This document shows positions 26,113 through 33,493 of a stretch of 60,042 nt of DNA, piece after piece. The stretch is from Vreelandella nigrificans. GTDB lineage: Bacteria > Pseudomonadota > Gammaproteobacteria > Pseudomonadales > Halomonadaceae. The notes below the pieces were generated by a model. That model ran no database searches and was not told the DNA's origin. It saw nothing but the letters and a program-made list of their open reading frames with translations. Each line of letters opens with the position of its first letter. Positions within the stretch are counted from its first letter, which is position 1. The translations under genes were made by a program, and so were the position numbers. The stretch is taken from NCBI RefSeq assembly GCF_002374315.1, contig NZ_NWUX01000026.1, positions 1 to 60,042 on the forward strand. Direction: 5' to 3'.

Positions 26113-27459
26113 ATGGAAGATTATGGAGTTTTAAGCCTAATACCTACCCTGGTTGTCTTGGTAATGGCGATTGTCACCAGGCGTACTATCGAGTCACTCC
26201 TTGCGGGTGCCATTGTCGGGCTATTGATGTATCAGCCTCTTGATATTGTCACTCAAGGCTCGGATATCCTATTGGATGTACTGGGCAATGAAACAGTAAC
26301 CTGGATTATTCTAGTCTGTGGGCTTTTCGGTAGTTTAATTGCACTGCTAGTGAAAATGGGGGGTGTTTTAAGCTTTGGTAATACGATCACGAAGCGCATT
26401 CATAGTCGACGCCAGAGCCTTTTAGCAACTTGGGTATTGGGCCTGATCATCTTTGTCGATGATTACTTGAATGCCTTAACTATCAGTGCCTCTATGAAAA
26501 AGGTGACAGACCGCTTTAATGTGTCGCGGGAAAAGTTAGCGTATATCGTCGATTCTACGGCAGCGCCAATCTGTATTCTGGTGCCTTTTTCAACCTGGGC
26601 TGTTTTCTTTGCGGGTTTGCTTGAAGACAACAATGCTGCTGGCAATGGTATGGGGCTGTATATCGAGGCAATACCCTTTATGTTCTATGCGTGGGTGGCA
26701 GCTGCACTGGTGCCCCTTGTTGCAATGGGCTGGATTCCCAACCTGGGGCCGATGCGTGCCGCCGAGGCCCGAGCTGCGGGCGGTCAGCCTCAGCCAGAAG
26801 GGGTAGAAGAGAATGCCCTTGAAGTGGGCAATGAGTGCACTAAACACCCTCACTTAATCAACTTCTTACTCCCCATCGCGACGCTGATTTTCTTTACCTG
26901 GTACTTTGAAATCGATATTTTACGGGGTGTTATTGTAGCGCTTGTTATCACCTTATTATTAATAGCAATTCAGAAGCTTTTAAGTTTTAACGATACATTC
27001 GATACAGCCCTTGATGGTTTTAAAGCGATGATTATGCCACTGGGAACCTTGGTAGCGGGATTCGTTTTGAAAGAAGTGAACGATCTGCTGGGGTTGACTG
27101 ACTTTGTCATTGCCTCTGTGCAGCCCTTAATGACAGCCAATATGTTGCCTGCAGTTGTATTTATCACTATGGCATTTCTTGCCTTTGCCACCGGTTCCTT
27201 CTGGGGAATATTTATTATTGCAATGCCCATTGTGCTGCCGCTAGCCAGTGGCATGGACGCCCATATGCCGCTGGTGGTGGGGGCTTTAATATCTGCTAGT
27301 GCGTTTGGTAGCCATGCCTGTTTCTATGGCGACTCAACAGTACTTTCTGCTCAAGGAGCAGGCTGTACACCAATGGCACACGCACTGACTCAGCTCCCCT
27401 ATGTGCTTATTGCGGCTACGATTGCAGCAGGCATTTTTATGTTGGTAGGTCACCTATGA
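26113..27459 (+). CDS. NhaC-family antiporter (agmatine module)
   Basis: This is a 448-residue membrane protein with about 11-12 helices and the PF03553-type NhaC fold. Key segments are IIFVDDYLNALTISASMKKV near residue 115, IVDSTAAPICILVPFSTW near residue 147 and FGSHACFYGDSTVLSAQGAG near residue 400. Family proteins exchange Na+ or H+ for other cations or organic solutes. It is followed with 4-bp overlap by agmatine deiminase and lies 70 bp after the aminotransferase, so it is within a polyamine operon that has no other transporter. Uptake of agmatine or exchange of agmatine for putrescine is a reasonable inference; plain Na+/H+ exchange is the conservative view. Confidence 0.85.
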   Translation: MEDYGVLSLIPTLVVLVMAIVTRRTIESLLAGAIVGLLMYQPLDIVTQGSDILLDVLGNETVTWIILVCGLFGSLIALLVKMGGVLSFGNTITKRIHSRRQSLLATWVLGLIIFVDDYLNALTISASMKKVTDRFNVSREKLAYIVDSTAAPICILVPFSTWAVFFAGLLEDNNAAGNGMGLYIEAIPFMFYAWVAAALVPLVAMGWIPNLGPMRAAEARAAGGQPQPEGVEENALEVGNECTKHPHLINFLLPIATLIFFTWYFEIDILRGVIVALVITLLLIAIQKLLSFNDTFDTALDGFKAMIMPLGTLVAGFVLKEVNDLLGLTDFVIASVQPLMTANMLPAVVFITMAFLAFATGSFWGIFIIAMPIVLPLASGMDAHMPLVVGALISASAFGSHACFYGDSTVLSAQGAGCTPMAHALTQLPYVLIAATIAAGIFMLVGHL

Positions 27460-28586
27460 AACACGCTACGACACAACCTAAGTATGGTTCTGCTCAAATG
27501 AATACGCTGTTAACTCCTGCCTCCCTTGGCTACTCGATGCCTGCCGAATTTGCACCCCATGAAGCGTGTTGGATGCTGTGGCCGCAGCGCCCAGATACGT
27601 GGCGTTATGGTGCAAAGCCAGCTCAGAGAGCATTTGTTGACGTTGCAATTGCCATTGCAGAAAGCGAAACAGTCCTCGTGGGTGTCAACGATGAGCAGTA
27701 TGAAAATGCCCGTAACCAACTTCCTGCCCATATTCGTGTCGTCGAGTTATCCAGTAACGATGCCTGGATGCGTGATGTAGGACCTACCTTTGTGACTCAC
27801 CCTGACGGGCATCTTGCTCTGATTGATTGGGAATTTAATGCCTGGGGCGGCTTGAAAGAAGGGCTCTATTTTCCCTGGGACAAGGATCGCCGTATCCGTT
27901 GCAAGATCAGCGAAATGCTTGGCATCCAGCGTTTTGAAGCTCCCCTTGTTCTGGAGGGGGGAGCAATACATGTAGATGGTGAAGGAACCCTGATCACGAC
28001 AGAAGAGTGTTTGCTGAATCCTAACCGCAACCCTGATATGAGTCGCGAAACAATTGAACGCTGGCTTCAGGAGTATTTGGGGATTAGTAAAGTTATTTGG
28101 CTCCCCCGTGGGTGTTATCTAGATGAGACCGATGGCCACGTAGACAACCTGTGCTGTTTTGTTGCGCCTGGGCAAGTAGCGTTGACATGGTGTGATGATG
28201 AGCAGGATCCCCAAGGGATAATCTCAAGAGAAGCGTTAAGCGTGCTGGAAAATGCAACGGATGCCAAAGGCCGAAAGCTAACGGTTCACAAGTTGCCGAT
28301 ACCGGGGCCACTCTATATTGCCGAGGATGAAGCCAGTGGTTTAGACCGTCTCAACAGTTCACACCCTAGGCTGCCAGGAGACCGAATGGCGGGGTCTTAT
28401 GTGAACTTTTATATAGGCAATTCCGTTGTGGTGATGCCGTTGTTAGACCCTCGTCACGATGGCGAAGCTGAGAACATACTCTCGACACTCTTTCCTACTA
28501 AGAGAGTCATCGGAGTGCCTGCCCGTGAAATACTGCTTGGCGGAGGCAACATACACTGTATTACCCAGCAGCAGCCACGCGTATAG
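27456..28586 (+). CDS. aguA: Agmatine deiminase
   Basis: This is a 376-residue guanidino-group deiminase of the AguA family. It has DAWMRDVGPTFV near residue 108, LEGGAIHVDGEGT near residue 170, DETDGHVDNL near residue 225 (His-Asp pair) and GGGNIHCITQQQP at the C terminus with the nucleophilic Cys near residue 367. It hydrolyses agmatine to N-carbamoylputrescine and ammonia. The ATG at 27456 overlaps the antiporter stop (ATGA). An in-frame ATG at 27498 would remove 14 poorly conserved residues and is possible. The classical partner gene aguB is absent; a carbamoylase is encoded on the other side of the module. Confidence 0.94.
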   Translation: MKHATTQPKYGSAQMNTLLTPASLGYSMPAEFAPHEACWMLWPQRPDTWRYGAKPAQRAFVDVAIAIAESETVLVGVNDEQYENARNQLPAHIRVVELSSNDAWMRDVGPTFVTHPDGHLALIDWEFNAWGGLKEGLYFPWDKDRRIRCKISEMLGIQRFEAPLVLEGGAIHVDGEGTLITTEECLLNPNRNPDMSRETIERWLQEYLGISKVIWLPRGCYLDETDGHVDNLCCFVAPGQVALTWCDDEQDPQGIISREALSVLENATDAKGRKLTVHKLPIPGPLYIAEDEASGLDRLNSSHPRLPGDRMAGSYVNFYIGNSVVVMPLLDPRHDGEAENILSTLFPTKRVIGVPAREILLGGGNIHCITQQQPRV

Positions 28587-28590
28587 CTAT

Positions 28591-28620
28591 GCTCCCCCCA
28601 GCAAATCAGCTGGGGGGAGC
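28591..28620. terminator. Perfect 12-bp stem-loop between aguA and nemA
   Basis: GCTCCCCCCAGC (28591-28602) and GCTGGGGGGAGC (28609-28620) pair exactly around the loop AAATCA. It starts 4 bp after the aguA stop and ends 9 bp before the nemA stop of the convergent gene. No T-tract follows on either strand, so it is an atypical two-way terminator or a block to exonucleases. Confidence 0.65.
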
Positions 28621-28629
28621 ACAAATCCG

Positions 28630-29748
28630 TTACCCAATGCGATCGTAGCCGTTATCCATAAACGGATAATCGGTGTAGCCCTTTTCATTACCGCCGTAGA
28701 ACGTTTCATGGTTCGGCTCGGTGAGTGGTGCATTCACTCGGAAGCGTTCCGGTAAGTCAGGGTTGGCGATATAAGGACGGCCAAAGGCCACGGCATCGGT
28801 GGTATTTTGGTTAATGCGCGTTTCCGCGCGTTCTGCGTCGTAGTTGCCGCAGTAAATCAGACTGCCGTTAAAGCGCTCACGCATTTGCTCCCGAAAGCCA
28901 TCAGGGAAGGTAATGTCACCACCAATCCAGTTAGGCTCGTTTAAGTGTAGGTAGGCTAGGCCGCGTTTTGATAACTGCTCCGCTAGGTAGAAAGCCATGG
29001 CTTCTGGCTCATCATCCGTTAGGCCGAACAGTTCGATAAACGGTGTCAAGCGAATGCCCACACGCCCTGCACCGAACACCTCAACCACCGCATCGACCAC
29101 TTCCAGTGGGAAGCGGGCGCGGTTTTCCAGCGAGCCGCCATACTGGTCGGTGCGCTTGTTGGTGCCAGTAGCCAAAAACTGATTAAGTAGGTAAGCGTTG
29201 GCCGCATGCACTTCTACCATATCGAAGCCTGCGCGTTTGGCGCGAGCGGCCGCTTGGCGGTAATCATCGACAATGCCGGGGATCTCTTCAGTTTCCAGTG
29301 CGCGGGGCGTGCTGGTAGGGTGCTGGCCAGCCGTCCCGTCTTCAAATTCAACAAAGCACTGAGCGCCTTCTCCTTTTAACGCGCTAGGTGCAACAGGCCG
29401 TTGCCCATCCGGTTGCACCATTTCATGGGACACGCGCCCAACGTGCCACAGCTGCAGCGCGATACGACCACCTTTGGCATGTACCGCATCGACAACGCCT
29501 TTCCAGCCCGCTTCTTGTTCATCTGTCCAAATGCCTGGCGTATACACATAACCCTTGGCTGTGGGGGAGATGTTGGTTGCTTCACTAATAATCAGACCTG
29601 CGCCTGCCCGCTGGCCGTAATAGGCTTCTTGCATGGTGCCTGGCACGCTGTTGGGTGTGCGCGAGCGCGTTAGAGGCGCCATGATGACGCGGTTAGGGAT
29701 TGAAAGGCTACCTAGCTGAATGGGGGTGAAAAGCGTGTCATACGCCAT
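28630..29748 (-). CDS. nemA: Old yellow enzyme family alkene reductase
   Basis: This is a 372-residue FMN-dependent TIM-barrel reductase of the NemA/xenobiotic reductase group. MAPLTRSRT is near residue 24 and LIISEATNISP near residue 54. QLWHVGRVSH near residue 100 is a flavin contact, VEVHAANAYLLNQFL near residue 183 holds the substrate-binding His-Asn pair, and DQYGGSLENRARF follows. It reduces activated C=C bonds and nitro compounds such as N-ethylmaleimide. The ATG at 29748 has AGGAG upstream; nine extra residues are possible from a further start but lack a site. It stands alone and converges with aguA. Confidence 0.9.
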   Translation of the reverse strand: MAYDTLFTPIQLGSLSIPNRVIMAPLTRSRTPNSVPGTMQEAYYGQRAGAGLIISEATNISPTAKGYVYTPGIWTDEQEAGWKGVVDAVHAKGGRIALQLWHVGRVSHEMVQPDGQRPVAPSALKGEGAQCFVEFEDGTAGQHPTSTPRALETEEIPGIVDDYRQAAARAKRAGFDMVEVHAANAYLLNQFLATGTNKRTDQYGGSLENRARFPLEVVDAVVEVFGAGRVGIRLTPFIELFGLTDDEPEAMAFYLAEQLSKRGLAYLHLNEPNWIGGDITFPDGFREQMRERFNGSLIYCGNYDAERAETRINQNTTDAVAFGRPYIANPDLPERFRVNAPLTEPNHETFYGGNEKGYTDYPFMDNGYDRIG

Positions 29749-29868
29749 GAGCAAACTCCTTTTAGGAACGGTCAATTAAATCGCGGCGATCAGAATAGAC
29801 CAGTTTACTATAAATCATCAACCATTATGCTCTGTACAGGTTATGAGGTTATTGAAGCCAAAACAGAA

Positions 29869-29892
29869 CCCCGCCTATGAAATGAGGCGGGG
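29869..29892 (-). terminator. Stem-loop terminator of the 29906-30277 gene
   Basis: CCCCGCCT (29869-29876) pairs exactly with AGGCGGGG (29885-29892) around an 8-nt loop. Read on the - strand the stem is followed by TTCTGTTTTGG, a weak U-rich tail. It lies just after the stop of the small - strand gene. Confidence 0.6.
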
Positions 29893-29905
29893 TATAAGGT
29901 GGGAG

Positions 29906-30277
29906 TTAAATTCGCTGCCAAGGCCAGCGGCGCTTGGCGGGGGTGTCGATCTGCTGCAGCGCAGAAGTAAGCGGCAACATAATGGCACCTAATTGGCGAT
30001 AGCAGACCGCACTGTTGAGCACTCCTGGGCACTGTTTGAGTAGCAGGTCGCACTGCTGGGAGGCGATATAGAGCTGTTCGGTGACGGTTGGGGCAAACAG
30101 CGGCTTGGACTGTTGGCTGCAGCGAGTGAGCTCCCGCGACAACATGGAAAGCATGCTGGTATCCATCCAGCAGGGCAGCGGGTCTTCCAAGCGGCCAGCA
30201 ATAGAGTGCTGAACCGCTTCAAAAGAGGTGCGCAAAAATATGACCGTTTGGCGAAGTTGCCGCTGCTCGCTAGTCAT
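29906..30277 (-). CDS. Hypothetical protein, helical, cysteine-containing
   Basis: This is a 123-residue, mostly helical protein with no membrane segment or signal peptide. It has five Cys spread over the chain (near residues 36, 53, 76, 83 and 92) without a clear metal-binding spacing, and a basic, Trp-containing tail (KRRWPWQRI). I do not recognise a family. The start ATG has GTGGG upstream and a terminator-like hairpin follows the stop, which supports a real gene. It lies between nemA and the M24-fold gene on the same strand. Confidence 0.55.
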   Translation of the reverse strand: MTSEQRQLRQTVIFLRTSFEAVQHSIAGRLEDPLPCWMDTSMLSMLSRELTRCSQQSKPLFAPTVTEQLYIASQQCDLLLKQCPGVLNSAVCYRQLGAIMLPLTSALQQIDTPAKRRWPWQRI

Positions 30278-30381
30278 CCCACTAGTCCCTCACGCCTGAC
30301 TGTCTATTTAATAAATAAAGATAGTGTTTCTCATTTGCATCTATAGTGACGATAGCGCTACTCAATAGATGTGTCAATGCA

Positions 30382-30428
30382 GGGACTATGAGAGGGGCTA
30401 TATAGGGGGCTATACGAGAGGCTATGAG
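30382..30428 (-). repeat. Four imperfect 9-14-bp repeats at the M24-fold gene stop
   Basis: Units with core GGGNCTAT begin at 30382, 30394, 30406 and 30420 (the last reads GGCTATGAG). The stop codon of the gene ending at 30422 falls inside the last copy. The units differ in length, so this is a degenerate array. Confidence 0.6.
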
Positions 30429-31609
30429 CGCGCCTCAAACAGCTGCCAGTCGTTATTGGTCAGCGGTTTTGCTCCGTTTTCAGTCACCACCACAGTGTCG
30501 CTTATGCCAACGCCCCACTGGCCGGGCACACGTAGGCAGAGCGGCAGGTGAAAAACCATATTGGTTTCAAAAGTACGGGCCTGCCCTTTGGCGATAAAGC
30601 CGGTGCCCTCTACCCAGCTAGGCGGAAACTGCGCTCCCACGGCATAGCCAAAGACACCGGAGAAAAAATACTGATCACGCTGGGGGGCGAGTAGGGCATC
30701 AGCCGCCTGGGCGGCAGCATCAAAGGTATTGCCTGGACGCATAGCATCGCAAAGCGTTTCAAACAGTGAGCGGCAAAGATCCCGAGTGGCGGAGAGAGCC
30801 GGGCTTGGAGCGCCTGTCACGGCAGTGCGCATCATGGGTGCCGTATAGCGTTGATAAGCGGAACCGAACTCTAAGAAGACCGGTTCGTTAGGCTGTATTA
30901 CACGCCGCTTATGATTGACGTGAATCACGCCAATACGGTGCCCGCTGGTCACAATTGGCTGCAGGCTCATGAACTCGCTGCCATTTTCGAGCAGCGCTTT
31001 GGCGCCCACGGCGGCAATATCGTTATCGGTCACGCCGGGGCGGATGCTCTGTATTGCGGTCTCTAACCCGAGTGCGGTGATTCGTGCGCTCTGTTGCAGC
31101 ATCTCAAGTTCAGCGGGGCTTTTTATAAGTCGAATCGCATCGACCACTGCGCCAGCTTCGCTAAAGCGTTCACGACCAATGGTCTGCATCAGCGTATCGA
31201 TCACCCCAAAGCGCAGCCCACTGCTCCAGCCATCAATACCAATTTTCGAGCAAGGAGAAAGCAGGTCTGCCAGCGGCGTTATGATTTCATCCAAGTTTTC
31301 CCAGCAGTAACCGATGATCTCATCAACCCGGGCGGTGACTACCGCCGCACCGGTTTCAATCGAGGCGACTTGTAGCACTAGCCGCGCTTGGGTGCAGACT
31401 AGGCAAGCGTGCACCGAAACTTCAAAGGTATGGTAGCCAGAGAGGTAATTAATATCGGCGGGGTCGGTAAGCAGTAGCGCATCTAGCCCGCGCAGTGCCA
31501 TTGCATGGCGCACCTTGTTTAGACGCATTTGATATTCATCAGGTGCAAAGGGCAGCTCGCTTTGTGCGAGCGTTCCGCTAAGAGCGGTGCGGTAGTGTTG
31601 ATAATCCAT
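30422..31609 (-). CDS. M24-fold (creatinase/prolidase-like) protein without metal ligands
   Basis: This is a 395-residue protein with the two-domain creatinase/prolidase layout: an N-terminal creatinase_N domain (about residues 28-155, including LTDPADINYLSGY) and a pita-bread C-terminal domain. The positions that hold five metal ligands in prolidases appear substituted: FLEFGSAYQRYTAPMMRT in place of the two Asp, GYAVGAQFPPSW in place of the His loop, and MVFHLPLCLRVPG and GISDTVVV in place of the two Glu. Metal-free members include creatinase and the ectoine hydrolase DoeA, which is of similar length. No ectoine genes are nearby, so the substrate is unknown. It may act on an amide or guanidino compound, which is inference. 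Confidence 0.75.
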   Translation of the reverse strand: MDYQHYRTALSGTLAQSELPFAPDEYQMRLNKVRHAMALRGLDALLLTDPADINYLSGYHTFEVSVHACLVCTQARLVLQVASIETGAAVVTARVDEIIGYCWENLDEIITPLADLLSPCSKIGIDGWSSGLRFGVIDTLMQTIGRERFSEAGAVVDAIRLIKSPAELEMLQQSARITALGLETAIQSIRPGVTDNDIAAVGAKALLENGSEFMSLQPIVTSGHRIGVIHVNHKRRVIQPNEPVFLEFGSAYQRYTAPMMRTAVTGAPSPALSATRDLCRSLFETLCDAMRPGNTFDAAAQAADALLAPQRDQYFFSGVFGYAVGAQFPPSWVEGTGFIAKGQARTFETNMVFHLPLCLRVPGQWGVGISDTVVVTENGAKPLTNNDWQLFEARS

Positions 31610-31960
31610 AGTGGTCTCCAGTGGGGACTACGGTGAGTATAGGCAGGAGCTAGCGTTACGCCTCTGCCTTTATCAACGCTGGTAGTAGAAGTGAGTGATG
31701 TCTCAATTGTGCTTGGTAAGGCGCCGTCATCAGTTCGTGCAAGAACTCGCATTTTATAGGGGGCATAAGACAGTGTGTTGACTCTTTCCAGTGCAATGAT
31801 TGCGAGTTTAATGTGTGCCTGTTGCTTTTTTAATAACACTTTCCTCTCGATAAAAATGCTTTCTTCCCATAAAAGGCTGGTGGTTGCAGTTCCTTGCGAA
31901 TTGGTACGCCGGCCTATATGATCAGGTTGGTTAAAATAATCAACAATAGGAGGGTGGCGA
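31610..31960. promoter_or_regulatory. Divergent control region upstream of puuB
   Basis: This 351-bp noncoding stretch lies between the M24-fold gene and puuB. At 31833-31851 it holds the string ATAACACTTTCCTCTCGAT. A close variant occurs at 34986-35004 in the puuA-puuD control region, which suggests a shared regulator such as PuuR. A strong AGGAGGG ribosome-binding site precedes the puuB start. No gene or confident promoter boxes are seen in the rest. Confidence 0.45.
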
Positions 31961-33253
31961 ATGCAACCTCAAGCGTCTTCTGGTCATGTTGCCTCTTACT
32001 ACGCGGCATCGGCCAACTCTGGGCCACAAAGGCCGCCGCTTAGTGGCGATGTGGAATGTGACATCTGTGTGGTGGGGGCCGGATTTACCGGTATTTCGGC
32101 GGCACTGCATCTGGCTGAACGCGGTCACCGTGTAGTGGTGTTGGAGAGTGTGGCGATTGGCTTCGGAGCGTCTGGGCGCAACGGGGGGCAGATCGTTAAC
32201 AGTTATAGCCGTGATATAGATGTTATCGAGCAGCAGAACGGCGCTGAGACCGCTCGAGCGCTGGGTGCCATGGCGTTTGAGGGTAACCAGATTATCCGTC
32301 AACGTATCGCCCAATATGATATCAACTGCGACCTAAAGGAAGGCAATCTGTTTGCTGCTTGTAATAAGAAGCAGTGGGAAGGCTTAAAGGAACAAAAAGC
32401 TTTGTGGGAACGCTACGGCCATCAGGAGTTAGAGCTGTTAGAAGGCGATGAGGTCCAGCGAGAGATAGGTAGCGAACGCTATGTAGGCGCGTTGGTGGAT
32501 CACTCCGGTGGGCACTTACATCCCCTCAATCTGGTGTTGGGGCAGGCCGCTGCATTAGAGGCTCTGGGCGGCAAGATTTTTGAACACTCTCCCGTGACGC
32601 GGTTGGAGCACGGTGAGCCGGTGACGTTACATACGCCCCAGGGGCGAGTGACTGCCCTGCGCGTCGTTATGGCAGGTAATGCCTATATGCAAGGGTTGTT
32701 ACCCAAGCTTGAAGGCAAATCGATGCCGTGTGGCACCCAGATCATTACGACTGAACCTCTGTCTGCAGAGTTAGCGACGCGACTACTGCCTAATGACAAA
32801 GCAGTGGAGGATTGTAATTATCTGTTGGATTACTATCGTCTAACCGCTGATAACCGTTTGCTGTATGGCGGAGGAGTGAACTATGGCGGGCAGGAATCCG
32901 CTAGCATTGAAGCGGCCATTCGGCCAAAAATGCTGACGACTTTTCCTGAGCTAAAAGATGTCCGCGTTGATTACGCCTGGAGCGGTAATTTTCTGCTGAC
33001 GCTCAACCGTTTGCCGCAATTTGGGCGTATTAATAGCAATGTCTACTATGCGCAGGGATACTCTGGCCACGGGGTAACGTGTTCGCATCTGGCAGGCAAG
33101 TTAGTGGCAGAAACCATTAGTGGCGAAGAGGCGCGTTTTGAAGCCTTTGCGCAGATTTCCCATTTGCCAATGCCTGGTGGGCGGCTGTTACGCGTGCCGC
33201 TTTCTGCTATGGGAGCGTGGTTCTATGCCATGCGGGATCGGCTGGCGGTTTAG
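31961..33253 (+). CDS. puuB: Gamma-glutamylputrescine oxidase
   Basis: This is a 430-residue FAD-dependent DAO-family oxidase. It has an N-terminal segment SYYAASAN and the FAD motif ICVVGAGFTGISAALHL at about residues 35-51. GFGASGRNGGQIVNSYSRD near residue 67 is the PuuB/OrdL-type signature, and GYSGHGVTCSHLAGK near residue 365 lies at the flavin end. PuuB oxidises gamma-glutamylputrescine to gamma-glutamyl-gamma-aminobutyraldehyde with release of ammonia and hydrogen peroxide. It opens the puu module, with puuA convergent to it. The strong ribosome-binding site supports the start. Confidence 0.9.
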   Translation: MQPQASSGHVASYYAASANSGPQRPPLSGDVECDICVVGAGFTGISAALHLAERGHRVVVLESVAIGFGASGRNGGQIVNSYSRDIDVIEQQNGAETARALGAMAFEGNQIIRQRIAQYDINCDLKEGNLFAACNKKQWEGLKEQKALWERYGHQELELLEGDEVQREIGSERYVGALVDHSGGHLHPLNLVLGQAAALEALGGKIFEHSPVTRLEHGEPVTLHTPQGRVTALRVVMAGNAYMQGLLPKLEGKSMPCGTQIITTEPLSAELATRLLPNDKAVEDCNYLLDYYRLTADNRLLYGGGVNYGGQESASIEAAIRPKMLTTFPELKDVRVDYAWSGNFLLTLNRLPQFGRINSNVYYAQGYSGHGVTCSHLAGKLVAETISGEEARFEAFAQISHLPMPGGRLLRVPLSAMGAWFYAMRDRLAV

Positions 33254-33437
33254 CACCGATTAGTTTGATGATTGCTTGGAAGCGGGCTGGCGAATAAGTT
33301 TGTCAGCCCTTTTTTATTTGCCATGGACGCTCACGGATAACACGGAATAAAAAGCGAATAGAAGGACGGGACAGTAGGGCAAGATAGCAGGGCAAGGCAG
33401 GCAGAAGTAACAAGAGAGAGGCGGCAAGCACCTCTCT

Positions 33438-33493
33438 CGTTTCTAACAACTCATACGTTTCTAACAGTTCATACGTTTCTAACAAAGCTCATA
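33438..33493 (-). repeat. Three 18-20-bp tandem repeats across the puuA stop
   Basis: CGTTTCTAACAACTCATA (33438-33455), CGTTTCTAACAGTTCATA (33456-33473) and a 20-bp variant (33474-33493) follow each other. The puuA stop codon (33489-33491, - strand) lies in the last unit. Repeats appear to have grown outward from the end of the gene. Confidence 0.88.

Noticed and set aside
31865..31915. Possible sigma-54 promoter before puuB
   Set aside because: GG and GC dinucleotides occur but are 12 bases apart and not 10, so the -24/-12 spacing fails.
33303..33485. Small - strand frame with LETYEL repeats after puuA
   Set aside because: It is a translation of the 18-bp tandem repeat and the sequence after the puuA stop; it has no start signal or family features.
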